A program made the translations under genes and the position numbers. A model generated the notes under the pieces. It did not search any database. It worked only from the letters and a program-made list of their open reading frames with translations, and was not told the DNA's origin. A stretch of 64,000 nt of DNA, taken from NCBI GenBank assembly GCA_035402645.1, contig DAONDQ010000001.1, positions 1 to 64,000 on the forward strand. The letters are read 5' to 3'. The stretch is from DAONDQ01 sp035402645. Its GTDB lineage: Bacteria; Cloacimonadota; Cloacimonadia; Cloacimonadales; DAONDQ01. Shown piece after piece: positions 36,741 to 45,156 of the stretch (the first letter of the stretch is position 1; every line of letters begins with the position of its first letter).

Positions 36741-37773
36741 GAGGCTTACCGCTTTTCTTCTCGATTTGTTTCACTTCAGTTATTGCTTCCACAAAATGCT
36801 TTTCCGCTATACTGGGTTGCTTTAATTGCTCTGTATGCCACTTTTCATATTCTTTGCGAGCCTTTTCGATTGCCTTATCGTGGGCAACTTTTCCTGCGTG
36901 TGTAAGTATCTCTCTTCCGCTTAGTTTCAGAAATTCATCGAGTTTGGCAATCCAATCCCTCATATACATGGGAGTTCTATTCAAAGCCTGTAATTCTGCA
37001 AAATCAAGATACATGGTGACTATGCGATTCAGAATATCCAACTCATTTTCATTTAGATAGTTTTTTGCCACAACGGTATCTGTTTGTCTTGGTTCGTCTC
37101 CGATCCAATTGGTGAGTCCCATATTTAGTTTCCCGGCTTGTGCGCGTTCGTAGATGATTTCTGCAGCCGTATGCCCATGACTTGCCCAGTGCATTTTATT
37201 CTGGATGACTTTGAAGAAGGCTTGGGAAGATTCTGCTCTCGGATCATAATCGATACTGGTGGCATATATATCCAATACCTTCCGCCAAAACAGCTTTTCC
37301 GAAGAACGGATATCCCGTATCCGCACCAGTAATTCATCGAAATAACTACCGCCTCCGTTTTTCTTCAGCCTCTCATCATCCAGCGTAAAACCCTTGATAA
37401 TATACTCGCGCAATCTCTGCGTAGCCCATTGACGGAAGTGGGTGGCAATGGTGGATTTAATTCTATAGCCAACACTGATAATCATATCCAGACTGTAATG
37501 TGTGACCTGTCTTTGAACTTCTCTATCACCCTCATTTTGAACTATTAAGAAATCCTTAATAGTTCGATTCGAGTCCAGTTCACCTTCTGCAAAGATGTTC
37601 TTCACATGGATATTGATGTTGGCTACTGTGGTTTGAAATAGCTCTGCCAATTGTTTTTGAGTCAACCATAAGGTTTCATTTTCCAACCTTGTTTCCAACC
37701 TCAGCTTGCCATCTGTACCGGAATAGAGAAGAATTTCACTCTTTGGAAGTTCTTTTGCTTTTTTGATCATCAT
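36721..37773 (-). CDS. RhuM-family protein (Virulence_RhuM)
   Basis: 350 residues from the ATG at 37773, which overlaps the mod stop (ATGA) and follows GGAGG. The N-terminal half is the RhuM pattern: ETLWLTQKQLAELFQTTVANINIHV (about 33-57), FLIVQNEGDREVQRQVTHYSLDMIISVGYRIKS and FRQWATQRLREYIIKGF. This gives an HTH-like part plus a conserved core. Function is unknown; RhuM-like genes often occur beside restriction and toxin systems. The tail is Lys-rich. Being translationally coupled between mod and res argues for a role in the system. Confidence 0.85.
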   Translation of the reverse strand: MMIKKAKELPKSEILLYSGTDGKLRLETRLENETLWLTQKQLAELFQTTVANINIHVKNIFAEGELDSNRTIKDFLIVQNEGDREVQRQVTHYSLDMIISVGYRIKSTIATHFRQWATQRLREYIIKGFTLDDERLKKNGGGSYFDELLVRIRDIRSSEKLFWRKVLDIYATSIDYDPRAESSQAFFKVIQNKMHWASHGHTAAEIIYERAQAGKLNMGLTNWIGDEPRQTDTVVAKNYLNENELDILNRIVTMYLDFAELQALNRTPMYMRDWIAKLDEFLKLSGREILTHAGKVAHDKAIEKARKEYEKWHTEQLKQPSIAEKHFVEAITEVKQIEKKSGKPHVSKKK

Positions 37774-40073
37774 ACATCCTCCGTTTCCCACATACTTTGG
37801 AAGAATTTTCCCTCGATGTCATATACTTCCCAATGATCTTCCTTCCTTTTCATAAGCTGCAGATTACTGCTGCCATTCACATAAATAATGTTGTACTCTT
37901 TTCCCTTATCCTGCCTACATGTCAGTTCAAACCACGTGTTCAATACAAGGTTATCCTCTTCCAGATTATCTGTACGATTACGCCATATCACCAATACCCT
38001 ATCTTTCAAACCATCATTCGGTGCATACGGATTACGGGGTACCCAACCCTCCACTTTGCGGAACCACCATTTTCCATCCATACGTGCTTCCAGACCACTT
38101 GCCAAAACCAATTTGGTGTTCCGGTCTCCCGGCAATTCCGGGTCAACCATGCGTGTAAAGGATGCCTGGTATCGTTGCGTTTGTGCAACATGTTCCACAC
38201 GCAATCCTATCAGGTAATTGAAGGTTTCAAGCAAATCCACGTTTTTAATGATATACTCGTCACTTCCGGGTTTCTTCACCTCGAGCTGATACTTGTCCGG
38301 CTCATCAAAAGCATCCACATTCAACAGACTACTGCTTCCCCGGGTTTCCACATCGAGCATGTAATGAAGCATGTGATCCTCTTTCAATCGGGGATTATTG
38401 GATATTGCCTTATCCTGTATGGTATCCTCGGAAAAGACCAGATTATTCAGTGTATCCTCGTAACTCTCCAGTCGCAGATACTTGATACATTGGCTGATGC
38501 CCGTATGCCTGTTTACAGGCTTTCCATCCTTCCAATCCCTGCTATAAACCACCTTCTCCATTCTTGGCTTCAAGACCGTATCAAAGTAATTACCCATCTC
38601 CACTAAAACATACTTCCGGTCTCCACCATCTTCACGATTTAGATTAAGAACTGCATGACCTGTTGTACCGGAACCTGCAAAATAGTCGACCCAATTCCCA
38701 GTTTTTATCCGTACAGAAGCAAATAACTGTAATAATAATTTTGAAGGTTTAGGATAGGATACAGCATACTGTTCTCCTAATAATTGATGTAATTCATCAT
38801 TTGCATCTTCGTTTGTGCCCCATCCGAATTTACCTAGATCATTTACATCATATTGCGAATAGTTTGCTTCTCCTGTATTCCCTAATCTCAAAAGGGTATC
38901 TCTCATCCTTTTTTCACGAGGTTCAGTAACGATTCTCCTTAAATATAAATCCTGAGTAATATATAGAGTTTTATCAGCAGCATAATTCATCATAGTATCT
39001 TGTGAATAACGCCAGTTACCCTCAATAATGAGTTCTTTTGCAAGAACTCCTTTTTCGATTACTAAATCAGATAAAAGTGTTAAATACATATTTCCTGCAC
39101 TTATTTTCGAGCCCTCTTTTAAATAGTAATCTTTATCTTTATACTTGCTAACAATACCAGGTGGAATTATTCGTTTATCCCTCTGATTCGATGGATTTAC
39201 ACACGGGTAAGTCTCTTCTTCTGATGTTATTTCCCCGACTAGTCCACCAAACTTTGTTATGTCTTTTGCAATACATATGATATAGTCTTTCATTTTTGCT
39301 ATGTAACCACTTAGAAAAGTCCCTTTTTTCTTTTTTTCCCAAATCAAAGTTGAAAAAAAAGCAGTTTTCCCATATCTCTCAGTTATTAATGTAGATAAAT
39401 GTTCTTGTTCTTCATCTCCAATGCTAATAAAAAAAACACCTTCTGATGATAAGGTCTTTAATCCTAATTCTACACGGTCACCAATCATTGTAAGCCATGT
39501 TGAGGATGGATATGAATCTTTATATATAAATCCATCATCTCCAGTATTATAAGGAGGATCAATGTATATACACTTCACTTGCTCTTTATACTTTGCCTGT
39601 ATAAGGTTCAGCGCTTGATAATTCTCGCTATGGATGAGCAGTCCATCGCAATGTTCGTCAAAATCACGGATGGAATCAATCAGTTTGGCTTTAAAGGCAT
39701 CATCAAAGAACTTCGTATCCAGTACCAGCTTGTCGTTGGCTTTTAGAAAATCCACCGTCAGTGGATTGTTGTAGGAATGAGTCACAAGGTCTCCCTTGAT
39801 CTCATCCACGGCAAAGAGTTTTATCCATTCCTCATGCTGTGCATGATTGGCAATTATCTCCGGATATAACTCTTGAGGTATCCTGTCCAGTGTGATGCAG
39901 TAATTAGTTTCCACCACAAATTTCTTTTTCAGCCACAGCTTCTTCTGGAAGTCTTCCAATTGAGCCAGGAATTCAATGAGTTTCCCTGCTATCCTGCGTA
40001 ACACCCTGACCTTATTAAGATAAGTCTCCACAGCCGGGGCTTCGGCATTTTCTAAGTCATCCAGACGCATCAC
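37770..40073 (-). CDS. Type III Mod methyltransferase, C-terminal two thirds (split by frameshift)
   Basis: 767 codons from GTG 40073 (ATG at 40070 also possible). DPPYNTG at residues 172-178 (motif IV) precedes YFAGSGTTGHAVLN (motif I), the beta-class order of N6-adenine methyltransferases. LEDFQKKLWLKKKF and CDGLLIHSENYQALNLIQ are typical of long type III Mod proteins. It lacks the usual N-terminal third, which is found in the overlapping upstream frame. Removing one T from the T6 run at 40088-40093 joins both parts into a 1120-residue Mod. Whether this half is expressed alone from the internal GTG/ATG is unknown. Confidence 0.88.
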   Translation of the reverse strand: MMRLDDLENAEAPAVETYLNKVRVLRRIAGKLIEFLAQLEDFQKKLWLKKKFVVETNYCITLDRIPQELYPEIIANHAQHEEWIKLFAVDEIKGDLVTHSYNNPLTVDFLKANDKLVLDTKFFDDAFKAKLIDSIRDFDEHCDGLLIHSENYQALNLIQAKYKEQVKCIYIDPPYNTGDDGFIYKDSYPSSTWLTMIGDRVELGLKTLSSEGVFFISIGDEEQEHLSTLITERYGKTAFFSTLIWEKKKKGTFLSGYIAKMKDYIICIAKDITKFGGLVGEITSEEETYPCVNPSNQRDKRIIPPGIVSKYKDKDYYLKEGSKISAGNMYLTLLSDLVIEKGVLAKELIIEGNWRYSQDTMMNYAADKTLYITQDLYLRRIVTEPREKRMRDTLLRLGNTGEANYSQYDVNDLGKFGWGTNEDANDELHQLLGEQYAVSYPKPSKLLLQLFASVRIKTGNWVDYFAGSGTTGHAVLNLNREDGGDRKYVLVEMGNYFDTVLKPRMEKVVYSRDWKDGKPVNRHTGISQCIKYLRLESYEDTLNNLVFSEDTIQDKAISNNPRLKEDHMLHYMLDVETRGSSSLLNVDAFDEPDKYQLEVKKPGSDEYIIKNVDLLETFNYLIGLRVEHVAQTQRYQASFTRMVDPELPGDRNTKLVLASGLEARMDGKWWFRKVEGWVPRNPYAPNDGLKDRVLVIWRNRTDNLEEDNLVLNTWFELTCRQDKGKEYNIIYVNGSSNLQLMKRKEDHWEVYDIEGKFFQSMWETEDV

Positions 40074-41133
40074 TTCGTTCTTTATGTAAAAAATCCAATT
40101 CCCGCTTCAGAAAATTGCCCAAATCCTTGTGTATAAAATAGTCCATCGTATTGCGGGCTGTGTAATGATTCAAATATTTTGCCAGCAGAATACGATTTTT
40201 GTCATTTTCCGTCGGTGTTTTTGCTGTAAGCAATTGTAGATAACCTGAAGTCTGTTCCTCCTTTTTCAAAGCCTGTAGTATCACCTGCACAGCTTCCTGG
40301 TTCTTCACATCCCGCCAGGAATTTTCCTGTTTGTTTTTTTCTTCATCGGAGCGATACTCGAAATTGATGACCAATTCTCTCTTGTCATTCCATTCAATAG
40401 GCTTCTCCCCGTGAATGATAAAGAAGCGCTTTTTGGCATCGGATTCCTTGATATTGCCATGTTCACCTTCCATGGCATCGACGATTTTGAAATGAACCAT
40501 CAATTTTTCAGGTAAGTCTTCTTCCAGGTTAAACTCTTCCTGCCCCATGTCTTTACCCGATTTTTCTATAATCTTTTTATTAGCCTGCACAAGGTCAAAA
40601 CTGAAATTATTAAAGTACTCAGTAGTTTTGATATAATACTGGTCGGCATTCGCCCAATGCAGTTTGATTTCCTCCCCGTTATACGGTACGGCATAAGAGG
40701 CTGCTTTGTCTGCTGTTTCCCTGGTAATATACCTGCGGGATATGAAATCACCATCCTCATAATAGCGTTCAAAGAAACGATACAAATGGTCATATATTTC
40801 ACTCTCCGCAGATGCTGAATTTCCTGCAGCCTCATAGTTGGCTCTTGCTTCCTGTACCTTGGGAGATTTCTCAGGTTCTTCCACACCATAAGCCCTGGCA
40901 TTTTCCAATTCCTGGTCAAGAACAGCTTTCAATCGTACTTTACGGTTCTCATCTTCCCTGCCGAATGTTTCCTGTATGATCCCGAGTAGGTCATTTTCGA
41001 TAAAATCACTGACTTGATTCGCTTTGGCATGCATGATACGATAGAATCCAAAATCCAAATCCGGTTGATTCAGTTGGAATAGTTCCCTTAATTTGTTAAC
41101 CAGTTTCATCCTTAATTGTGCATTTGTTGGCAT
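40057..41133 (-). CDS. Type III Mod, N-terminal third (split by frameshift)
   Basis: 358 codons from the ATG at 41133, preceded by AGGGAG. Blocks typical of the N-terminal part of long type III Mod proteins are present: YRFFERYYEDGDFISRRYIT, YNGEEIKLHWANADQYYIKTTE and NTMDYFIHKDLGNFLKREL. After LDF the frame runs into LHKERSDASG and stops. The plus-one frame instead gives YIKNEVMRLDD, which matches the family and continues into the C-terminal part. Either a mutation, a switchable tract or a sequence error; see finding. Confidence 0.85.
   Translation of the reverse strand: MPTNAQLRMKLVNKLRELFQLNQPDLDFGFYRIMHAKANQVSDFIENDLLGIIQETFGREDENRKVRLKAVLDQELENARAYGVEEPEKSPKVQEARANYEAAGNSASAESEIYDHLYRFFERYYEDGDFISRRYITRETADKAASYAVPYNGEEIKLHWANADQYYIKTTEYFNNFSFDLVQANKKIIEKSGKDMGQEEFNLEEDLPEKLMVHFKIVDAMEGEHGNIKESDAKKRFFIIHGEKPIEWNDKRELVINFEYRSDEEKNKQENSWRDVKNQEAVQVILQALKKEEQTSGYLQLLTAKTPTENDKNRILLAKYLNHYTARNTMDYFIHKDLGNFLKRELDFLHKERSDASG
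40088..40093 (-). other. T6 run carrying the mod frameshift
   Basis: On the coding strand the run GA-TTTTTT-AC breaks the mod frame; five T would restore the continuous reading LDF-YIKNEVM. This is the only defect separating the two frames. Confidence 0.8.
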
Positions 41134-41282
41134 GAATTCTCCCTGTAAATGTTCTAATACCTGTATAAATTGAATATTCTGGAATGAATTCCCCATGTCA
41201 AATAAAAAACAAATTCCTGTCAGCATTCGTTTAACAGGAATTTGAGATATTCTATAGATAATTACCAGTATGCTATTCTATA

Positions 41283-41516
41283 CTATGATGAAATCAACTT
41301 AATTATTTCTACGGGATTCAGAATCTTCCCGGTTGACTTCACTTTTTCGTCTATCACCAATGCCGGTGTCGTCATCACACCATACGCCATAATGCTTTTA
41401 ATATCCATCACTTTTTCGATTTGCGCTTTTTTGCCACTTTGTTCCAAAGCCTTACGGACATTCTCCTCGAGCTTTTTGCACTTCGAGCATCCACCACCTA
41501 ATATTTTAATAATCAT
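41283..41516 (-). CDS. Small thioredoxin-like redox protein (CSKC)
   Basis: 77 residues from the ATG at 41516 (GGAGAAG upstream). MIIKILGGGCSKCKKL gives a CxxC active site (C10, C13) in a minimal thioredoxin fold; TTPALVIDEKV carries the cis-proline. This is the MTH895-type small redox protein that commonly follows ArsP-type permeases. It ends the arsR-permease run. Confidence 0.87.
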   Translation of the reverse strand: MIIKILGGGCSKCKKLEENVRKALEQSGKKAQIEKVMDIKSIMAYGVMTTPALVIDEKVKSTGKILNPVEIIKLISS

Positions 41517-41543
41517 TATCTTCTCCTTTGTTTTATCAATCAT

Positions 41544-42509
41544 TCACATGATCCAATTGAACAGGTAACCTGTAAAAATAATTCCCACTCCCACGATCGA
41601 AAAGAACACTGCCAATAGCTTCGGTTTTAGTACTCTCCGTAGAAGTATCATTTCAGGAAGAGAAAGCCCCGTCACTGCCATCATGAATGCCAGGGACGTG
41701 CCCAGAGCCACTCCCGCCCTCGTAAGCTCACTCACCAGCGGTATGACTCCTGCAGCATTGGAATACAGGGGGATCCCTATCAGCACAGCAATGATCACGG
41801 CAAAGGGATTGTCCTTTCCTGCCATATGCCCAAGTGCATTTGTTGGAATCCAGCCATGCATGATACCGCCGATACCGATTCCAATCACCACATAGATCCA
41901 GATTTTCTTCACCAGCTCCAGAGTAAACGCCCAGGCATCGGATAAACGCTGTTTTTGAGTGGGTTTTTCCATTTGGATCTGAGCTCCCATCTGCATCTCA
42001 TACACATAAGCTTCCACATGCTTCTCCATATGCAATCGTCCGATTACAATTCCGCTTACGATGGCAATGACTTCTCCTGAAGCAATGTAGATCAGGGCAA
42101 TCTTCCAACCGAACAATACCCAAAGCATGCCCAAGGCGACTTCATTCACCATGGGAGCGGCGACCAAATAGGAAAAAGTGACGCCCAGAGGAATTCCCGC
42201 TTCGACAAATCCGATGAATAGCGGTACTGCTGAGCAGGAACAAAATGGAGTCACAATACCCAGCAGGGCTGCAAGAATGTGACCGATGAATGTTCCACCT
42301 TTCCGCTTTGAGAGAATGGCGCGTGTCCTTTCAGGAGGAAAATAGCTCCTGATATAGGTGATCCCATATATGATGACAGACAATAAGATGAATATTTTGA
42401 CCGTATCAAAGAGAAAGAACTGAAGAGCGGATCCCCAATGATTCTCCGCACTGATCTTCAGCATATCCCGTACGATCCATTCCGTTACACTTTCCCACCA
42501 ACCGAACAT
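41544..42509 (-). CDS. ArsP/YraQ-type permease (DUF318)
   Basis: 321 residues, about eight to ten membrane helices. The family signature TPFCSCSAVPLFIGFVEAG occurs at about residue 86-104; a second copy-like block is GIPLYSNAAGVIPLVSEL. ArsP exports trivalent organoarsenicals, while other members handle unknown metals. The cysteines of FCSCS are proposed ligand sites. The start directly follows the arsR stop (TAA-ATG). Confidence 0.88.
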   Translation of the reverse strand: MFGWWESVTEWIVRDMLKISAENHWGSALQFFLFDTVKIFILLSVIIYGITYIRSYFPPERTRAILSKRKGGTFIGHILAALLGIVTPFCSCSAVPLFIGFVEAGIPLGVTFSYLVAAPMVNEVALGMLWVLFGWKIALIYIASGEVIAIVSGIVIGRLHMEKHVEAYVYEMQMGAQIQMEKPTQKQRLSDAWAFTLELVKKIWIYVVIGIGIGGIMHGWIPTNALGHMAGKDNPFAVIIAVLIGIPLYSNAAGVIPLVSELTRAGVALGTSLAFMMAVTGLSLPEMILLRRVLKPKLLAVFFSIVGVGIIFTGYLFNWIM

Positions 42510-42794
42510 TTACTCATTCCCCTTCTTCAGAATGCATTGATAAAATTCCAGTACGCAGGGACATACCAGTTTATACCAAACCTGGTTATTCACTTTTCTA
42601 CTCGAGATCAGACCTGCATTTTTCAGTACAGACAGGTGTCTCGATACGGTCGACATATCGTCATGTATTCTCTCCTGCAGTTCGCAGACACAATATTCCC
42701 GCTCATCCAGCATATCCAGGATGAATAATCTTGTCGGGTGAGCCATCGCCTTCATGACAATGCTCATTTGAACATACTTGGCATCTGTTTTCAT
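42510..42794 (-). CDS. arsR: ArsR-family metalloregulator
   Basis: 94 residues with a winged HTH: MAHPTRLFILDML, STVSRHLSVLKNAGLI and RKVNNQVWYKL. C35 and C37 (EYCVCEL) plus C78 and C80 (CPC) can ligate a soft metal or metalloid, as in ArsR/CadC-type sensors. It is the first gene of the run; a perfect inverted repeat (42817-42842) lies just upstream and is its likely operator. The inducer is inferred to be arsenic/antimony-like from the neighbours. Confidence 0.92.
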   Translation of the reverse strand: MKTDAKYVQMSIVMKAMAHPTRLFILDMLDEREYCVCELQERIHDDMSTVSRHLSVLKNAGLISSRKVNNQVWYKLVCPCVLEFYQCILKKGNE

Positions 42795-42816
42795 CAGAAC
42801 TCTCTCCTTATATTTT

Positions 42817-42842
42817 CGTATTTGGCAAAATATGCAAATACG
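42817..42842 (-). promoter_or_regulatory. ArsR operator palindrome
   Basis: CGTATTTG and CAAATACG form a perfect 8-bp inverted repeat around a 10-base centre, 22 bases before the arsR start. A TTGACG box on the minus strand (42846-42841) abuts it, so the site overlaps the probable core promoter and suits autorepression. Confidence 0.72.
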
Positions 42843-42951
42843 TCAAGAGATTATTTGTGATCAACTTTCTATTGCATACGAGTCTATCAATCTTATGCAG
42901 AAAATTTCAGCTTTTCCCTGACTTAATCATTAGTATTCCTCATATATTAAT

Positions 42952-43023
42952 TACGGTAACATTACGGTACCAATACGGTATTAATACGGTAAATTACCGT
43001 AATGATACCGTATTGGTACCGTA
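42952..43023. repeat. Seven-unit TACGGTA array at 11-bp phasing, forming a near-perfect palindrome
   Basis: Four TACGGTA units start at 42952, 42963, 42974 and 42985; three inverted units (TACCGTA) start at 42995, 43006 and 43017. Spacing is 11 bp, with one 10-bp step at the centre. Positions 42963-42992 and 42994-43023 are 30-bp arms matching at 28 positions, with a single unpaired base between. The array lies between the arsR promoter region and the 3' end of the large pilus gene, in a 338-bp stretch without genes. It is not CRISPR. It suits cooperative binding of a protein on one DNA face, or a strong cruciform/RNA hairpin. Confidence 0.9.
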
Positions 43024-43097
43024 TTTATATAGTAATGTTCATAATAGCACCAATGAGAATTTTCGATACAAAGCTTATGCTGGTTGTTGATACGAAA

Positions 43098-43122
43098 AAG
43101 GGACACATGAAATGCGTCCCTT
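43098..43122 (-). terminator. Rho-independent terminator
   Basis: An 11-bp stem, AAGGGACRCAT with one G-U wobble on the minus-strand RNA and a three-base loop, followed by TTTCGTATC. It lies 11 bases after the stop of the large pilus-associated gene. Confidence 0.82.
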
Positions 43123-43132
43123 GAAGATCGGT

Positions 43133-44962
43133 TTAGAAATTGGATGGTGGTTTTTTGAATTTCCAGCTTTCTGATTCGAATGGGGTTAATCCTGCATGTG
43201 CATGAACTTCAGGGAAATTTGGCGGTTGTGTATATGAAAAGCGATTATCGAAATGATAGTCCTTCTTATATCCTACACCAACACCACTTGCACCTGTACA
43301 ATTAATACCAGTGCTCGTGTCACCCCATTTATAGTTTACAAAATCCCATGTGCCATTATGGTTGGCTGTATCGGTTGTACTTCTATGCACAAAACCTCTG
43401 CGTCTCTGCGCTACTGAACCATAAAGATGAATGGTTCCCCTTTCAAGATATGGCTGTCTTTCAGGCCAAAGAGGATTATACCACGGATAGTCCAGAATAC
43501 CGGGCCACATCATGGTATCAGTTTGGGGATACAGGTGGGTATGCAGATCCACCTTTGTATACATAGAATTCCCAATTCTTGTATCAGGTGTTGAAGGATG
43601 GGGTCCTTGATATTCAAATGTAAATACACCGTCTTTATGTGGATTGCCATCTCCATTTCCCAATGCGCATAAGGCTGCATATATCCAAATGCCCTGGGCG
43701 TCGGAACCACAAGTATCGTGGTGTCTGGTTCCTGAATACATTGGGTCTGCAATTCCATATTTGATCAGAATTCGTTTTTCGGAAACCAACCCAACAATAT
43801 CATATGGGTTCGAATTAGCCGGAATACCATTACCATCCGGATTCTGACCTAATGCGGTTCCCTGAAGTTTAATATTGCCTACCAGGTACAGAGTATCTTT
43901 GCATCCCCAAGTCTGTTTCCCGCTGAAGATACCGTCAATCCATGTTTTCACCGGGATGTAAATCGATGAGTTATTGACTGAAATGGAAGGTCCGGGAGTC
44001 CAGACTGTGTCCAATTTCGTTAAGTAATACCAGTATAGTTCTGGTCCCGTGGGAGGTGGGTAGGCAGCATAGCAATCGATGGATTCTCTTTGCGCATTGA
44101 CCGTAACATGACCAATCCATGATTGCCCACTTGAACCATTGACGTGTACGCGAAGAAGAGTATTATTATCATGGTCAATTTGCAGGTTATTTCCTGCCTG
44201 GATTGCCAGTGCCTGGTCAGGAAACTCGATTTTCGGTACGTGTTCATAGTAATGATCGAGAAATACACTTTCATAAGGTATCGTTCCGTTATTCGATTGG
44301 AATATCCCTGCGGTTGAAACATTGGCATAGAATGTTGGCCATCCACCATTATTCGTACTTCCACCCTGCTCAATCCAAATATTTGAATTACTGTGCACTT
44401 TCCCGTAAATCACATCGGGTCCCCAGAAATAAACTCTCCCTGCAACTTCACCCATATCGGCATTTTCTGAGGCTTCAGTATCGGTGAAATAATGATATCC
44501 GGCAAACGTGGAACGATGAATGTCTTTTTCCGCATACTGCTTCACCGGTGATATGTTGTTTGACCAAAGAATACCATTACCGCCTCCTCTTTTTGCCGTT
44601 ATGAGGCTTTTCACAACATACCCGTTTGTCGAATAATATCCGCCACCTGTTGTTACATTTGATTTAGCGATCTTGGTTTTAAGAAAATACGTTGTTCTGG
44701 TATTTGTCCCAAGCAGTTCGAATTGCTGAATCGGCAGGGTAAAGCCTTCCCCTGAATAATCAGTTGTCTTGCAGGCAAGCAATCCACGAAACGCCTGGTA
44801 CCTGAGAAAATGAGTTTCCTGTAGGGAATCATTCTGTGTTCGTTTGGATACAACATCTTTTAAGGCAACCGCTGTCATACTGATGCTTGAAAGAAAGGTG
44901 ATGATCACAACAGCCATAGCCAATGATAGATTCCCACGTTGTGACATAATTAATCTACTCAT
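43133..44962 (-). CDS. Large PilX-like pilus-associated protein (paralog 1)
   Basis: 609 residues. Start at 44962 with AAGGAAAG upstream. The N-terminus MSRLIMSQRGNLSLAMAVV places a QRG-type leader before a hydrophobic helix (about 10-30), like a PilX/prepilin-type anchor, but without a glutamate at +5. A conserved strip (QETHFLRYQAFRGLLACKTTDYSG) follows. The rest is a long Trp/Tyr/Gly/Pro-rich body ending FESESWKFKKPPSNF. The same architecture and ending occur in two other genes of the window (45157-46983 and 58331-60166). Function unknown; inferred pilus or surface structure. Confidence 0.7.
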   Translation of the reverse strand: MSRLIMSQRGNLSLAMAVVIITFLSSISMTAVALKDVVSKRTQNDSLQETHFLRYQAFRGLLACKTTDYSGEGFTLPIQQFELLGTNTRTTYFLKTKIAKSNVTTGGGYYSTNGYVVKSLITAKRGGGNGILWSNNISPVKQYAEKDIHRSTFAGYHYFTDTEASENADMGEVAGRVYFWGPDVIYGKVHSNSNIWIEQGGSTNNGGWPTFYANVSTAGIFQSNNGTIPYESVFLDHYYEHVPKIEFPDQALAIQAGNNLQIDHDNNTLLRVHVNGSSGQSWIGHVTVNAQRESIDCYAAYPPPTGPELYWYYLTKLDTVWTPGPSISVNNSSIYIPVKTWIDGIFSGKQTWGCKDTLYLVGNIKLQGTALGQNPDGNGIPANSNPYDIVGLVSEKRILIKYGIADPMYSGTRHHDTCGSDAQGIWIYAALCALGNGDGNPHKDGVFTFEYQGPHPSTPDTRIGNSMYTKVDLHTHLYPQTDTMMWPGILDYPWYNPLWPERQPYLERGTIHLYGSVAQRRRGFVHRSTTDTANHNGTWDFVNYKWGDTSTGINCTGASGVGVGYKKDYHFDNRFSYTQPPNFPEVHAHAGLTPFESESWKFKKPPSNF

Positions 44963-45156
44963 CTGCTTTCCTTTTCTTACCTATCTGGATCATAATGAAT
45001 AGGATCCTGCCCTATTTTCGCATAAAAAATGACATCACAAATCAATTCGGAACCATCTTCTGGGTTCCGGTTTCATAATTCCGATATTTCGCTATTCATT
45101 TCACATATGGTACATGATCAAAGGAAAAATTGCTTCGCTTAGTCACAACCCCTTCA

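Noticed and set aside
40057..40100. Programmed -1 ribosomal frameshift at TTTTTTA in mod
   Set aside because: The heptamer looks like a slippery site, but a -1 shift reaches a stop after one codon (ACA TAA). Restoration needs +1 (or T5), so -1 frameshifting cannot make full-length Mod.
42952..43023. CRISPR array
   Set aside because: Units are 7 bp with 4-bp gaps, half are inverted, and no cas genes are present.
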